Notes: generated by a model not told the origin, from the sequence alone. Shown: positions 33,312 through 42,369, numbered from the stretch's first letter. The stretch: DNA of 64,000 bases from Nonomuraea fuscirosea (GCF_003001935.1 NZ_PVNG01000002.1:558001-622000), one strand, 5' to 3'. Translations and numbers: made by a program.

Positions 33312-33964
33312 GTCTCAGCGTACTGAGCCAGAAGTCGTTGTCCTTGTTCGCCGCGGTGGGCGGTTGGCGGACGGTCGTCGAAGGAGCCGCGTCCCGGGTG
33401 CTGTTCCTGGTCGCCTATCTGGTGACCGATCAGGTGTCGACCTCCGCGCTGGTGGCGGTCGGTGGCGTGGTGGGGTTCGCCGCGGCTCGAGTGTTCGCCG
33501 ACAGAAAGTACTGGCAGGCAGGGGTCGGGCTGTTCGTCGTGGGGGCCTCCGCAGTGCTGGCCGGGAGTACCGGGCGCGCGGTCGACTTCTACCTTCCGGC
33601 CGTGCTCATGCAGGCGGCCGGGGGTGCGGTGTTCCTGGTATCCATTCTGGTGCGGTGGCCCATGATCGGGCTGGCGGTGGGGGCGGCACGCGGTGAACGG
33701 TTCGGCTGGCGGCGAGACCCTGCACGGCGACGGCGTTATCAGGTGTGCACGGCGGTCTTCCTGGCGAAGTACGGCATCGCCACAATGGTGCTGGTGCCTC
33801 TGTACCTGACCGGGAAGGTGACATCGCTCGGCATCGCCGCCACGCTGCTGGGGGGCGCGCCCGCGATGGGCGTCTGCATCTACCTGTGCTGGCGGATCCT
33901 GCGCGCCCAAGCGGACCCGACGAACCCGACCCCGGCTCCGGCAGTCATCGGGCCGAACCGTTGA
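33308..33964 (+). CDS. DUF3159 family membrane protein
   Basis: A 218-residue protein from GTG 33308, overlapping the monooxygenase stop. 'AVGGWRTVVEGAASRVLFLV' and 'LQAAGGAVFLVSILVRWPMI' with 'WRRDPARRRRY' are DUF3159 landmarks. About six membrane helices are visible. Its function is unknown; coupling to the monooxygenase suggests a role in the same response, perhaps transport or membrane anchoring. Confidence 0.75.
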   Translation: MSLSVLSQKSLSLFAAVGGWRTVVEGAASRVLFLVAYLVTDQVSTSALVAVGGVVGFAAARVFADRKYWQAGVGLFVVGASAVLAGSTGRAVDFYLPAVLMQAAGGAVFLVSILVRWPMIGLAVGAARGERFGWRRDPARRRRYQVCTAVFLAKYGIATMVLVPLYLTGKVTSLGIAATLLGGAPAMGVCIYLCWRILRAQADPTNPTPAPAVIGPNR

Positions 33965-34004
33965 CAGGCTCGTCCATGCCGTCGGGTCGCCCTCCGGCCG
34001 TGTC

Positions 34005-34742
34005 TCAACAGGCGGGCGGGCGGGTGAGCCTAGTCTCCAAGCCGTCCAGGATGCGCTCGACGCCGTAGACGAAGGACTCCGCGCGGATCTGCTCCGGATC
34101 TCTGGTCTGCTCCGCGGTGCGTCCGTCGCGCAGAAGCGGGTAGTCCTGCAGGGCCTGTTCGGTGGTCGGTCGCAGGCTCTCGAGCCAGTCCTGTTCGTTC
34201 TGGCCGCTGCGGGCGAGCACCGACAGGTAGGCGGCCTCGCTGGTGGTCATCCCGATGACATAGGCGATGAGCAGCTTCATGGCCTGATCGGCCTCGTCGA
34301 CGGCGAAGCCCGCCGCTTTGAACAGGGCGAGCATGCGCTCTGACTGTCGCATCAGGTTGGGCCCGAGGTAGGCGAGCCCGACCTGGCCGAGCACGGAGGC
34401 GACCCAGGGGTGACGCAGCACCATCGAGCGCAGGCTGTGGGCGGATTCGGTGACGGCCGCCCGCCAGCGTGCGGGGTCGGCGGCGGGCACTCGTACTTCG
34501 CCGTAGATCTCGTCCACGACCAGCTCGATCAGCTCGTCCTTGTTGGCCACGTGCCGATAGAGAGACGTGGCTCCGGCGCCGAGCCGGGCGCCGAGGCTGC
34601 GCATGCTCAGGGCGTCGGTGCCCTCGGTGTCCAGGAGTTGGATGGCCTCAGACACGATCCGGTCGCGGCTCAGCGACGGCTGCTCCCGCTTGGGGCGCGG
34701 ACGGGCCCATACCGAGGGTATGGGCTGCTTCTCGGCTGGCAT
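34005..34742 (-). CDS. TetR family regulator with TetR_C-type ligand domain
   Basis: A 245-residue regulator. A basic N-terminal extension is followed by the helix-turn-helix 'RIVSEAIQLLDTEGTDALSM', 'RSLGARLGAGATSLYRHVAN'. The C-terminal part ('WRAAVTESAHSLRSMVLRHP') is the TetR-class tetracycline-repressor-like domain. It is divergent from the serine hydrolase gene. GCGTAC motifs occur at 34776, 34796 and 35062 in the shared upstream region and might be its sites. Confidence 0.8.
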   Translation of the reverse strand: MPAEKQPIPSVWARPRPKREQPSLSRDRIVSEAIQLLDTEGTDALSMRSLGARLGAGATSLYRHVANKDELIELVVDEIYGEVRVPAADPARWRAAVTESAHSLRSMVLRHPWVASVLGQVGLAYLGPNLMRQSERMLALFKAAGFAVDEADQAMKLLIAYVIGMTTSEAAYLSVLARSGQNEQDWLESLRPTTEQALQDYPLLRDGRTAEQTRDPEQIRAESFVYGVERILDGLETRLTRPPAC

Positions 34743-34849
34743 GCAGGTCTCCTCGTCGGGGACGCCCCAGAGTAGCGTACGCCGTTCGCCTCATGCGTAC
34801 AGCGATCCTGTCTGGTGGGTAGCGAAGGCGCGCACCCGAAGACTCGTGC

Positions 34850-34909
34850 GCCGAGAACGCTTGTCTGCGCTACATGTCCGCCGAGAGCGTGCGTGTGCGC
34901 TACACGTCC
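34850..34909. repeat. Two 30-base tandem repeats in the intergenic region
   Basis: Two consecutive 30-base units starting GCCGAGA and containing tgcgctaca(t/c)gtcc are about 85 percent alike, with a partial third after 34909. They sit in the 364-base gap between the TetR and serine hydrolase genes (34743-35106), which holds no other gene. Confidence 0.6.
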
Positions 34910-35033
34910 GCCGGCAGAGGCAGGCCGCACGCTCGCACGACCGTACCGCCGCACAGCCGTGCCGCAGAACCGCACAGTCGAACCGCCGCCGGGTGGCGCT
35001 TCAGGTCTGCCGATCATCTTGGCCGTAGTCGCC

Positions 35034-35049
35034 GTGCGCAATTGCGCAC
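35034..35049. promoter_or_regulatory. Perfect 16-base palindrome upstream of the serine hydrolase
   Basis: GTGCGCAATTGCGCAC is fully self-complementary and lies 58 bases before the serine hydrolase start. A TetR-, MerR- or MarR-type operator is likely. Confidence 0.5.
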
Positions 35050-35106
35050 GATGATCCGTTATGCGTACAGTGTTCGCAACGGCGGAACGACGTACCGGAG
35101 GAAAGC

Positions 35107-36570
35107 ATGGCGACGAACGTGCAGTGGACCGAGCAGGGTGGCTGGACGGCGGACGGGGACTGGGGGAGTGCCGGCTCGCAGGGGCGGACCTTCGACCTGG
35201 CCCGCTGGCAGGCGCGCCTCGACGAGCTGCGCCGGCGGCACCACGTGCCGGGCGCGTCGCTGGCGGTGTTGGTCAACGGGCGGGTGCACGAGCTGGCGAG
35301 CGGCGTGCTGCACCGAGGCACCGGCGTGGAGGCGACGACCGACTCGGTGTTCCTGGCCGGGTCGATCGCCAAGGTCTACACGGCCACCGTCGTCATGCGG
35401 CTGATCGACGAGGGCCGGCTGACGCTGGACACCCGGGTGGCCGACGTCCTGCCCGAGTTCGCCACCCCCGACCCCGTGGCCACCCGGACGATCACCGTCC
35501 GCCAGCTCCTGTCGCACACCGGCGGCGTCACCAACGACTTCAACTACGACGGCGGGCGCGGCGACGACTGCCTGGCCCGCTACGTCGAGGCCGCCCGGGA
35601 CGTGCCGCTGGACTGCCCGCCCGGCACCGCGATCTCCTACGGCGGGCTCGGCTACATCGTGCTGGGTCGCCTCATCGAGGTCCTTACCGGCCGTACCTGG
35701 GACCAAGCCCTCAAGGACCTGCTGTTCACCCCGCTCGGCCTGGAGCGTTCGATGACGCTGCCGGAGGAGGCGCTGCGCTTCCCGGCCGCGATGAGCCACC
35801 TGGGCGAGCCCGGCACCGACCCCGACCCGGCCCCCGCCTGGGACCTCATGCCGCGCTCGGCCGGCCCCGCCGGTCGCGTCATCACCTCCGCCGGCGACAT
35901 GGCTCGCCTGGCCGCCATGCACCTGGCAGGCGGCGGCCCCGTGCTGTCGGCCGAGGCGGTCGCCGCCATGCAGCGCCGCGAGACCGACGTGCCCGACAAG
36001 TGGACCGTCTCCGCCGATGGCTGGGGCCTTGGCTGGACCCTCTACGACTGGAACGGCATACCCGGTTACGGCCACGACGGCGCCGCCATCGGCCAGTACG
36101 CCTACCTGCGCGTCGTCCCGCACGCCGGCCTCGCCCTGGTCCTGCTGACCAACGGCGGCAGCGCCCGCCTCCTGTACGCCGACCTGTTCCGTGATCTGCT
36201 CGCCGAATTCGCCGGCGTCGCCATGCCCGCCCCCTTCGGCCCGCCCGCCCAACCCTCCACCGTGGACGTCACCCCGCTGCTCGGCACCTACCGGCGCGCC
36301 GGTGTCGTCATCACCGTCAGCCACGACGGCGGAGGCGCCGGTGATGACGACGGTGACGGCCTGCGCATGCGTTACGAGTTCGTGGACGACATGAAGGAGA
36401 TGTCCCCGCCCCTGGACATGGAGCTGCTCCCGGTGACCCAGACCGTCTTCGCGGCCACGGGGGCGGGCCCGTCCTTCAGCGAGGACCACATGCCCGTAGT
36501 CTTCTCCACCCTGGCCGACGGAACGGCCTGCGTGTACGTCGGCATGCGCGCCACCCCCAAGATCGATTGA
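35107..36570 (+). CDS. Serine hydrolase, beta-lactamase/class C family
   Basis: A 487-residue cytosolic-looking protein without a signal peptide; GGAGG lies just upstream of ATG 35107. The SxxK motif is 'GSIAK' (Ser about 85). The Tyr-x-Asn position is 'SYGGLGY', where Asn is replaced by Gly. The third box is 'GHDG' at about 321. 'LLSHTGGVTNDF' and 'YGLGWTLYDWNG'-like segments place it with EstB/Pab87-type esterases and peptidases. The last 110 residues form an extra beta domain. Substrates of this family cannot be inferred. It is divergent from the TetR regulator. Confidence 0.8.
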   Translation: MATNVQWTEQGGWTADGDWGSAGSQGRTFDLARWQARLDELRRRHHVPGASLAVLVNGRVHELASGVLHRGTGVEATTDSVFLAGSIAKVYTATVVMRLIDEGRLTLDTRVADVLPEFATPDPVATRTITVRQLLSHTGGVTNDFNYDGGRGDDCLARYVEAARDVPLDCPPGTAISYGGLGYIVLGRLIEVLTGRTWDQALKDLLFTPLGLERSMTLPEEALRFPAAMSHLGEPGTDPDPAPAWDLMPRSAGPAGRVITSAGDMARLAAMHLAGGGPVLSAEAVAAMQRRETDVPDKWTVSADGWGLGWTLYDWNGIPGYGHDGAAIGQYAYLRVVPHAGLALVLLTNGGSARLLYADLFRDLLAEFAGVAMPAPFGPPAQPSTVDVTPLLGTYRRAGVVITVSHDGGGAGDDDGDGLRMRYEFVDDMKEMSPPLDMELLPVTQTVFAATGAGPSFSEDHMPVVFSTLADGTACVYVGMRATPKID

Positions 36571-36936
36571 CGACGGTTAGGAGGCGTACGACCTGGCGGA
36601 GGTGGCGCGGGCCCGTCAGACAGCTCACTCGCCCGCGCCGAGCCTTCCACCCCAGCTCTGTCACCACGGGCCCGCACATGCCGGCTGTCGTCAACCCCCG
36701 CAAGATCGCGCGACGTGATGTCGAGACAGCACCTGGAAGCGACTTGCAGGTCGCGCACGCACGACCTGCTCTTCCGCTGGACGGATGACCGTCACATCAA
36801 GTCCCGGACCTACGGCGAGATCGTACGGAAGCCCGCACTCGTCAAGGCGGAAGTGATCGCGCCACCGGACCAGGACCGCCGCAGGCGGAACCGCTACATC
36901 ACCGCACCCGAAGAGGGACACGACCTGAAGACGAGC
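36571..36936. other. Intergenic stretch with a possible orphan C-terminal coding scrap
   Basis: A plus frame at about 36770-36930 reads 'KSRTYGEIVRKPALVKAEVI' then 'RRRRNRYITAPEEGHDLK'. It looks like a real basic protein end but has no start signal and no stop before the next gene. No family is recognised. Nothing else is supported. Confidence 0.3.
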
Positions 36937-36971
36937 GAACCCCGCCTTCCATCACCGGGAAAGCGGGGTTC
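36937..36971 (-). terminator. Hairpin terminator after acyl-CoA dehydrogenase
   Basis: GAACCCCGC (36937-36945) pairs with GCGGGGTTC (36963-36971) around a 17-base loop. It starts 14 bases downstream of the acyl-CoA dehydrogenase stop on the minus strand. Confidence 0.65.
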
Positions 36972-36984
36972 CACACGTCAGGGG

Positions 36985-38133
36985 CTACTTGGCCAGGTGA
37001 CGGCTGATGACGAGGCGCTGGATCTGGTTGGTGCCCTCGAAGATCTGCATGATCTTGGCTTCGCGCATGTAGCGCTCGACCCGGAACTCCCGTGTGTACC
37101 CGTACCCGCCCAGTACCTGCACCGCGTCCGTGGTGACCTTCATCGCCGTGTCCGTGGCCACCAGTTTGGCGACGCTGGCCTGGCGGCTGTACGGGAGGCC
37201 GGCGTCGCGGCGGCGGGCCGCGTCCAAGTAGGTGGCGCGGGCGGTGTCGACGCCGGCGGCCATGTCGGCCAGGAGGAAGCCGAGGCCCTGGTGGTCGATG
37301 ATCTTCTTGCCGAATGTCTGCCGTTCCTTCGCGTACGCCACCGCCTCGTCCAGGGCCGCCTGGGCCAGGCCGGTCGCGCAGGCGGCGATGCCGAGGCGGC
37401 CCGAGTCGAGGGCGCTGAAGGCGATCTGCAGGCCCTGGCCCTCCTCGCCGATCAGGCGGTCGGCGTCCAGGATGGCCCCGTCCCAATGCGCGCTGGTCGT
37501 GGGGACGGCGTGCAGGCCCATCTTCTCCTCCGGGCGGCCGAACGTCAGGCCGTCGGCGGCGCCGGGGGCGAGGAAGCAGGAGATGCCTCGGGAGCCCTCG
37601 CCCGTGCGGGCGAACAGGGCGTAGAAGTCGGCGATGCCGCCATGGGTGATCCACGCCTTGTTGCCGGTGATCCGGTAGCCGTGCTCGACCCGTTCCGCCT
37701 TGCAGGTCAGCGCGCCGGCGTCGGAGCCGGCCTGGGGCTCCGACAGGCTGTAGCCGCCGATGAGACGCCCGGCCAGGAGGTCGGGCAGCCACCGCTCGCG
37801 CTGCTCGGGCGTGCCGTACGTCGCCACCGGAAAGCAGGCCAGCGTGTGCACGCTGGTCGCCACCGCGACGGCGGCCCAGCGCATCGCCAGCTCCTCGATG
37901 ACCTGGAGGTACACCTCGTACGGCTGCGCGCCCCCGCCGTGCTCCTCCGGGTAGGGCAGGCCGAGCAGCCCAGCCGCGCCCAGCGTGGCGAACAGCCCCT
38001 CCGGGTACGTCTCCGCCCGCTCGTGCTCGTCCACCCGGCGCGCCAGTTCCTTGTCGGCGATCTCCCTGGTGAGCTCGATGAGGTCGCGGGCGTCCTGGTC
38101 GGGCAGCAGCCGGTCAACTGGGGCAAAAGTCAC
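36985..38133 (-). CDS. Acyl-CoA dehydrogenase
   Basis: A 382-residue FAD enzyme that introduces the alpha-beta double bond into acyl-CoA. 'GGYSLSEPQAGSDAGAL' is the first FAD signature, 'QVLGGYGYTREF' and 'IMQIFEGTNQIQRL' form the C-terminal signature, and the Glu of 'FEGT' is the usual catalytic base. The length is normal. It lies 224 bases downstream of the indolepyruvate oxidoreductase gene on the same strand, with a tandem repeat between. A role after oxidative decarboxylation of branched or aryl 2-oxo acids would make sense, but this is inference. A 44-base copy of its 3' end occurs at 28501. Confidence 0.9.
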   Translation of the reverse strand: MTFAPVDRLLPDQDARDLIELTREIADKELARRVDEHERAETYPEGLFATLGAAGLLGLPYPEEHGGGAQPYEVYLQVIEELAMRWAAVAVATSVHTLACFPVATYGTPEQRERWLPDLLAGRLIGGYSLSEPQAGSDAGALTCKAERVEHGYRITGNKAWITHGGIADFYALFARTGEGSRGISCFLAPGAADGLTFGRPEEKMGLHAVPTTSAHWDGAILDADRLIGEEGQGLQIAFSALDSGRLGIAACATGLAQAALDEAVAYAKERQTFGKKIIDHQGLGFLLADMAAGVDTARATYLDAARRRDAGLPYSRQASVAKLVATDTAMKVTTDAVQVLGGYGYTREFRVERYMREAKIMQIFEGTNQIQRLVISRHLAK

Positions 38134-38205
38134 GGTTCGAGCTCCTGGTGGCGGTCGACGTCACCTCTGGTGGGGTAGCACGTCAACTGTTCTGGGCTGA
38201 TGGGT

Positions 38206-38323
38206 TGGAGGTTAGCTGCTCTGGTCTGTCTGGTGGAGGTTAGTTGTGCTGGTCCGCGGGGTGGAGGTTAGTTGCTCTGGTTCGTGGGGTGGAGGTTGGT
38301 TGTGCTGGTCCATGGGGTGGAGG
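38206..38323. repeat. Four tandem 28-base repeats between two coupled metabolic genes
   Basis: Units begin tggaggtt(a/g)g and end ctggt...gggg: copies at 38206-38233, 38234-38261, 38262-38289 and 38290-38317, plus a 6-base partial. They are imperfect (variable near positions 9-16 and 21-26) and have no spacers, so this is not CRISPR. They lie just after the oxidoreductase stop, read from the minus strand. Confidence 0.8.
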
Positions 38324-38357
38324 GCCTCGGTGGTGTTCCGTCGGTTCGCCGGCGTGG

Positions 38358-41300
38358 TCACAGGGTTTCCAGGGTCTTCTTGGCGCGGTCGCGGAACTCC
38401 GCGACCCGGGCGAGCTTGATGTCCTCGTACCCCCGGATCAGCTCCGGCAGCCCCGCGAGTTCCTCGACCGCCGCCGCGTTGGCGGGAGTGAGGCGGGTCA
38501 GGGCGGTGTGGACCAGGGTGCGGTACTCGGTGACCAGCTCGCGCTCGACCCGGCGGACCTCGGCCCGGCCGAAGACGTCGAACGCGGTTCCGCGCAGGAC
38601 GCGGGCGGCGCGCAGGCCGCGGAACAGGACGCCGGCCGAACGGCGCAGGCGGATCTTGCGCTTCATGCCCATCGCGCGCAGCACCGGCGGGTGCAGCAGC
38701 ACCGACACGACGGCGTCCGCGCCGAACTCGCGCTCGCGCCGGGCGACCTCGGCGGGGTCGAGGTGGAGGCGGGCGACCTCGTACTCGTCCTTGTAGGCCA
38801 TCAGTTTGTGCAGGCCGCGGGCGTAGGCGGTGGCGATGGCGGCGCCGGGCTCCGCGCCCGCGCGTTCGACGGCCAGCGCCGTCACCTGACGGACGTCGTC
38901 GGCGTACGTACGGGCGTAGGTCGCGTTCTGGTAGCCCGTCAGATCGGCGACCCGGGTGGCCACGACCTCGTCCAGCTTCTGCGGCGCTTCCGGCTCCGAG
39001 CCGGGGAGCGCCGCCCGGCGGACGGCCTCCGGGTCGGCCACGGCGGCCCGCCCCCAGCGGAAGGCGGCCAGGTTCTGCTCGACGGCGGCCCGGTTGAGCG
39101 TGATGGCCCGCTCGATCGCGTCGGCGCCGACGGGCAGGCAGCCACGCTGGTACGCGGCCCCGAGCAGCAGCAGGTTGGCCGGCATGTGGTCGCCGAACAG
39201 CGCCTCGGACAGGGCGTGGGCGTCCACGCAGAGCTGCTCCTTGGTGGCCGAGGCGACCCGCGTGACCGCGTCGGCGTGTCCCGGCACCGGTACGCGGCCG
39301 GTCACCATGGCGGCGGTGGGGACGACGGCGGTGTTGAGCACGGCGACGGTGTGCTCCGGCGAGGCCACGGCGAGGGTGGCGTCGGCCGCCGCGCCGAGCA
39401 CGTCGAAGCCGATGATGACGTCCGCGCCGCCCTGCGAGGCGCGTACGGACCCGGCGAGCGGACGCCTGGACAGCCGCACGTCGCTGACCACGGGCCCGCC
39501 CTTCTGCGCGAGCCCGGTCTGCTCGATTCCGGCGGCGTGCAGGCCGTCGAGGTGGGCGGCCATCTGCAGGATCTGGGAGACGGTGACGACGCCGGTGCCG
39601 CCGATGCCGGGCATCCTGACCAGCACCGAGTCCCCGGCCCCGTGGTGGGTGGCGGGCTCGGTGAGGTGGACGGGGAGGGGTGGCGGCGAGGTGCGCGGCT
39701 TCCCGGCGCCCGGCTCGACCAGGAGGAACGAAGGGCAGTCGCCCTTGAGGCAGCTCAAATCCGTGTTGCAGGACGCCTGGTGGATGCGGGTCTTGCGGCC
39801 GTACTCGGTCTCGACCGGCTGCACGGACAGGCACGTCGAGACGTCGCCGCAGTCGCCGCAGCCCTCGCAGACGCGCTCGTTGATCAGCACCTTCTCGGCC
39901 GCCGCGGGCACCTTGCCGCGCTTGCGCAGCCGCCGCTCCTCGGCGGCGCAGCGGTCGTCGTGGATGAGCACGGTGACGCCGCCGGCCGCGGCCAGCTCCT
40001 TCTCGACCTCGGGCAGGTCGTCGCGGTGCCGTACGGAGGCGATCGGCGCCAGCCGCACCCCCCGGTACGTCTCCGGCTCCGGCGTGGTGACCACGATCTT
40101 GCGGACACCCTCGACGGCCAGCTCCTCGGTGAGCGCGGGCACGTCCAGCCGCCCCTCGGCGCGCTGCCCGCCGGTCATGGCCACGGCGTCGTTGTAGAGC
40201 AGCTTGTACGTCATCGTCACCCCCGCCGCGACGGCGGCCCTGATCGCCAGGGAGCCGGAGTGGTGGAAGGTGCCGTCGCCGATGTTCTGCACGAAATGCC
40301 GGTCCTCGGTGAACGGCGCCAGCCCGATCCACTGGGCGCCCTCGCCGCCCATCTGGGTGATGCCGACCTGCGTGCCGCGCCCGTGCCCGTCCAGCGCGAT
40401 CATCGCGTGGCAGCCGATGCCGACGCCGACCAGCGTGTCGTCGGCGGTGCGGGTGGAGGTGTTGTGCGGGCAGCCGGAGCAGAAGTACGGGGTGCGCGCG
40501 GCGACCACCGGCAGCAGGCCGCGCCGCCGCTCCCTGCGTGGCGGAGTGAGGCCGAGGCAGGTGGCGACGGCCTTGGCCACGTCCTCGGCGCTGAGCGTGC
40601 CCCTGGCGGTCAGCAGTTCGCGGCCCACCACGGCGGGGGCCCGCTCGCCGCCGTACAGGGCCTGCTTGAGGTGCCCTTCCAGGAACGGCACCTTGTCCTC
40701 GACCACCAGCACCTTGTCCAGGTCGGAGGTCATGGCGGCCAGCTCGCCAGCGTCGACGGGGAACGGCATCGCCAGCCTGATCAGGCGCAGGCCCAGCTCG
40801 TCCCGCGCCGCCTCGTCGAGGCCGAGATCCGACAGGGCCCGCTCGACGATCGCGTACGTGGCGCCCGAGGCGAGCACGCCCAGCCTGGTGTTGCCGGCGC
40901 CGGACATGATCCGGTTGAGGCCGTGCGCGCGGGCGTAGGCGCGGGCCAGGTCGAGGCGGCGGGTGAACAGGTCGTGCTCGGCGTCCAGGGCGGCCGCGCC
41001 GAGCAGGATGGGGGACGGGGCCCTGGACTCCTGTCCGGGGACGGGGACGCCCGCGCGCAGCGGATCGAGGTCGACGGTGGACGAGGCGTCGGCGACGTCG
41101 GCGACGATCTTCAGGCCCACCCACAGGCCGGTGGCCCGCGACATGGCCACCGCGTGCAGTCCGTACTCGATGATCTCGGCCACGGAGGAGGGCGCGAGCA
41201 GCGGCATCGACAGGCTCTGGCACATCGGCTCGCACGAGCTGGGCAGCGTGGAGGACTTGCAGCCGGGGTCGTCGCCGATCCAGGCCACGGCGCCGCCGAG

Positions 41301-41714
41301 CGGCGCGGTGCCCGCCACGTTGGCGTGCCTGATGGCGTCGGCGGCGCGGTCGAGGCCGGGGTTCTTGCCGTACCAGAAGCCGGTGACGCCCTGGTGCCTG
41401 CGGCCGGGGACCTGGCCGAGCAGCTGGGTGCCGGCCACCGACGTGGCGGCCAGTTCCTCGTTCAGGCCGGCCTGGAACACCACGCCCGCCTCGTCCAGGA
41501 ACCGCTTGGCCCGGCCCATCTCCAGGTCGACGCCCGCGAGCGGCGAGCCCTGGTAGCCGGAGACGAACACCCGGGTGTCCAGGCCGCGGGCCTGATCGAG
41601 GCGGCGCTGCTCCAGCGTCAGGCGGACCAGGGCCTGGATGCCGGAGATGAGCACCCGGCCGCCGGACGCGGTGTACTTGTCGTCGAGCGATACGGGGGCG
41701 GGAGTCTCGCTCAC
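38358..41714 (-). CDS. Indolepyruvate:ferredoxin oxidoreductase, fused alpha-beta form
   Basis: A 1,118-residue single-chain 2-oxoacid:ferredoxin oxidoreductase that converts aryl or branched 2-oxo acids to acyl-CoA with thiamine diphosphate and Fe-S clusters. The N-terminal pyrimidine-binding part contains 'SGYQGSPLAGVDLEMGRAKR' and 'GFWYGKNPGLDRAADAIRHA'. The diphosphate site includes 'FCSGCPHNTST', 'GDGTFHHSG' and 'KLLYNDAVAMTGGQ'. A cysteine cluster 'CEGCGDCGDVSTCLSVQP' plus 'CNTDLSCLKGDC' binds Fe-S. The gamma-like C-terminal part starts near 'MPGIGGTGVVTVSQIL'. It is divergent from an Lrp regulator and upstream of acyl-CoA dehydrogenase, which fits amino-acid catabolism. Confidence 0.9.
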   Translation of the reverse strand: MSETPAPVSLDDKYTASGGRVLISGIQALVRLTLEQRRLDQARGLDTRVFVSGYQGSPLAGVDLEMGRAKRFLDEAGVVFQAGLNEELAATSVAGTQLLGQVPGRRHQGVTGFWYGKNPGLDRAADAIRHANVAGTAPLGGAVAWIGDDPGCKSSTLPSSCEPMCQSLSMPLLAPSSVAEIIEYGLHAVAMSRATGLWVGLKIVADVADASSTVDLDPLRAGVPVPGQESRAPSPILLGAAALDAEHDLFTRRLDLARAYARAHGLNRIMSGAGNTRLGVLASGATYAIVERALSDLGLDEAARDELGLRLIRLAMPFPVDAGELAAMTSDLDKVLVVEDKVPFLEGHLKQALYGGERAPAVVGRELLTARGTLSAEDVAKAVATCLGLTPPRRERRRGLLPVVAARTPYFCSGCPHNTSTRTADDTLVGVGIGCHAMIALDGHGRGTQVGITQMGGEGAQWIGLAPFTEDRHFVQNIGDGTFHHSGSLAIRAAVAAGVTMTYKLLYNDAVAMTGGQRAEGRLDVPALTEELAVEGVRKIVVTTPEPETYRGVRLAPIASVRHRDDLPEVEKELAAAGGVTVLIHDDRCAAEERRLRKRGKVPAAAEKVLINERVCEGCGDCGDVSTCLSVQPVETEYGRKTRIHQASCNTDLSCLKGDCPSFLLVEPGAGKPRTSPPPLPVHLTEPATHHGAGDSVLVRMPGIGGTGVVTVSQILQMAAHLDGLHAAGIEQTGLAQKGGPVVSDVRLSRRPLAGSVRASQGGADVIIGFDVLGAAADATLAVASPEHTVAVLNTAVVPTAAMVTGRVPVPGHADAVTRVASATKEQLCVDAHALSEALFGDHMPANLLLLGAAYQRGCLPVGADAIERAITLNRAAVEQNLAAFRWGRAAVADPEAVRRAALPGSEPEAPQKLDEVVATRVADLTGYQNATYARTYADDVRQVTALAVERAGAEPGAAIATAYARGLHKLMAYKDEYEVARLHLDPAEVARREREFGADAVVSVLLHPPVLRAMGMKRKIRLRRSAGVLFRGLRAARVLRGTAFDVFGRAEVRRVERELVTEYRTLVHTALTRLTPANAAAVEELAGLPELIRGYEDIKLARVAEFRDRAKKTLETL

Positions 41715-41821
41715 GCTCGAACCTCCTGGCTGTCGTACGTGCTGGGCGCTGACGTGAGATTCTCAGCACAGCAACCCGGGCAGGATGTGCGCAAGTATTA
41801 GAGGAGAAAGTGGGTCGAAGA

Positions 41822-41868
41822 CGCAAACAAACTGAGTCGATGGGGGTTCCCGGCTCGATTTGTTTGCG
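41822..41868. promoter_or_regulatory. Lrp-type inverted repeat CGCAAACAAA...TTTGTTTGCG
   Basis: Ten-base arms at 41822-41831 and 41859-41868 are exact complements, and the match extends inward five more bases with two mismatches. The 27-base spacer puts the arms on the same helix face. It lies about 20 bases before the Lrp start and about 110 bases from the oxidoreductase start, so it probably controls both. Confidence 0.65.
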
Positions 41869-41887
41869 CCGGAAGGGGGCGTTCTCC

Positions 41888-42337
41888 GTGCCTGAGATCG
41901 ACGAGATCGATCATCACGTGCTGCGGCTGCTGCGGGAGGACGGGCGCAGGACGTTCTCCGAGATGGCCGAGCGGATCGGGCTGTCGGTGGCGGCGGTCAA
42001 GCGGCGGGTGGACCGGCTGCGCGAGCTCGGGGTGATCACCGGCTTCTCGGTGCAGATCGACTACGCCAAGCTCGGGTGGGGGATCGAGGCGTTCACCGAG
42101 CTGCGTTATCCGGGCACGACGCCGGTCAGCGAGATCATCCGCACCGCGGCGGACGTGGCCGAGGTGCAGGCCGTCTTCACCATCGCCGGTGACCCGGACG
42201 CGCTGATCCACGTACGGGTGCGGGACCTCGGGCACCTGCAGAAGGTCATCGACCGGCTGCGCAGGGCCGGCGACGTCACGGGGACGAAGACGCTCCTGGT
42301 GCTCGGGTCGTGGACCAGAGACGCGCCGGTGCCGTAG
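41888..42337 (+). CDS. Lrp/AsnC family regulator
   Basis: 149 residues from GTG 41888 with AAGGGGG upstream; the frame is open to 41810 but upstream ATGs would overlap the operator. The helix-turn-helix is 'FSEMAERIGLSVAAVKRRVD', and the RAM/ligand domain includes 'FTIAGDPDALIHVRVRDLGH'. It is divergent from the indolepyruvate oxidoreductase gene. Regulators in this setting sense amino acids and switch on their catabolism. Confidence 0.85.
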   Translation: MPEIDEIDHHVLRLLREDGRRTFSEMAERIGLSVAAVKRRVDRLRELGVITGFSVQIDYAKLGWGIEAFTELRYPGTTPVSEIIRTAADVAEVQAVFTIAGDPDALIHVRVRDLGHLQKVIDRLRRAGDVTGTKTLLVLGSWTRDAPVP

Positions 42338-42369
42338 GACCTGCGGGACGCGCCGGTGCCCTGAGCAGG

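Noticed and set aside
38206..38323. A CRISPR-like array
   Set aside because: The 28-base units are directly adjacent with no spacers, and no cas genes are present.
38244..41801. A 1,185-residue plus-strand frame opposite the indolepyruvate oxidoreductase gene
   Set aside because: It is an antisense shadow caused by high GC. Its composition is biased to Val/Gly/Arg/His, and the minus strand encodes a complete, motif-rich enzyme.
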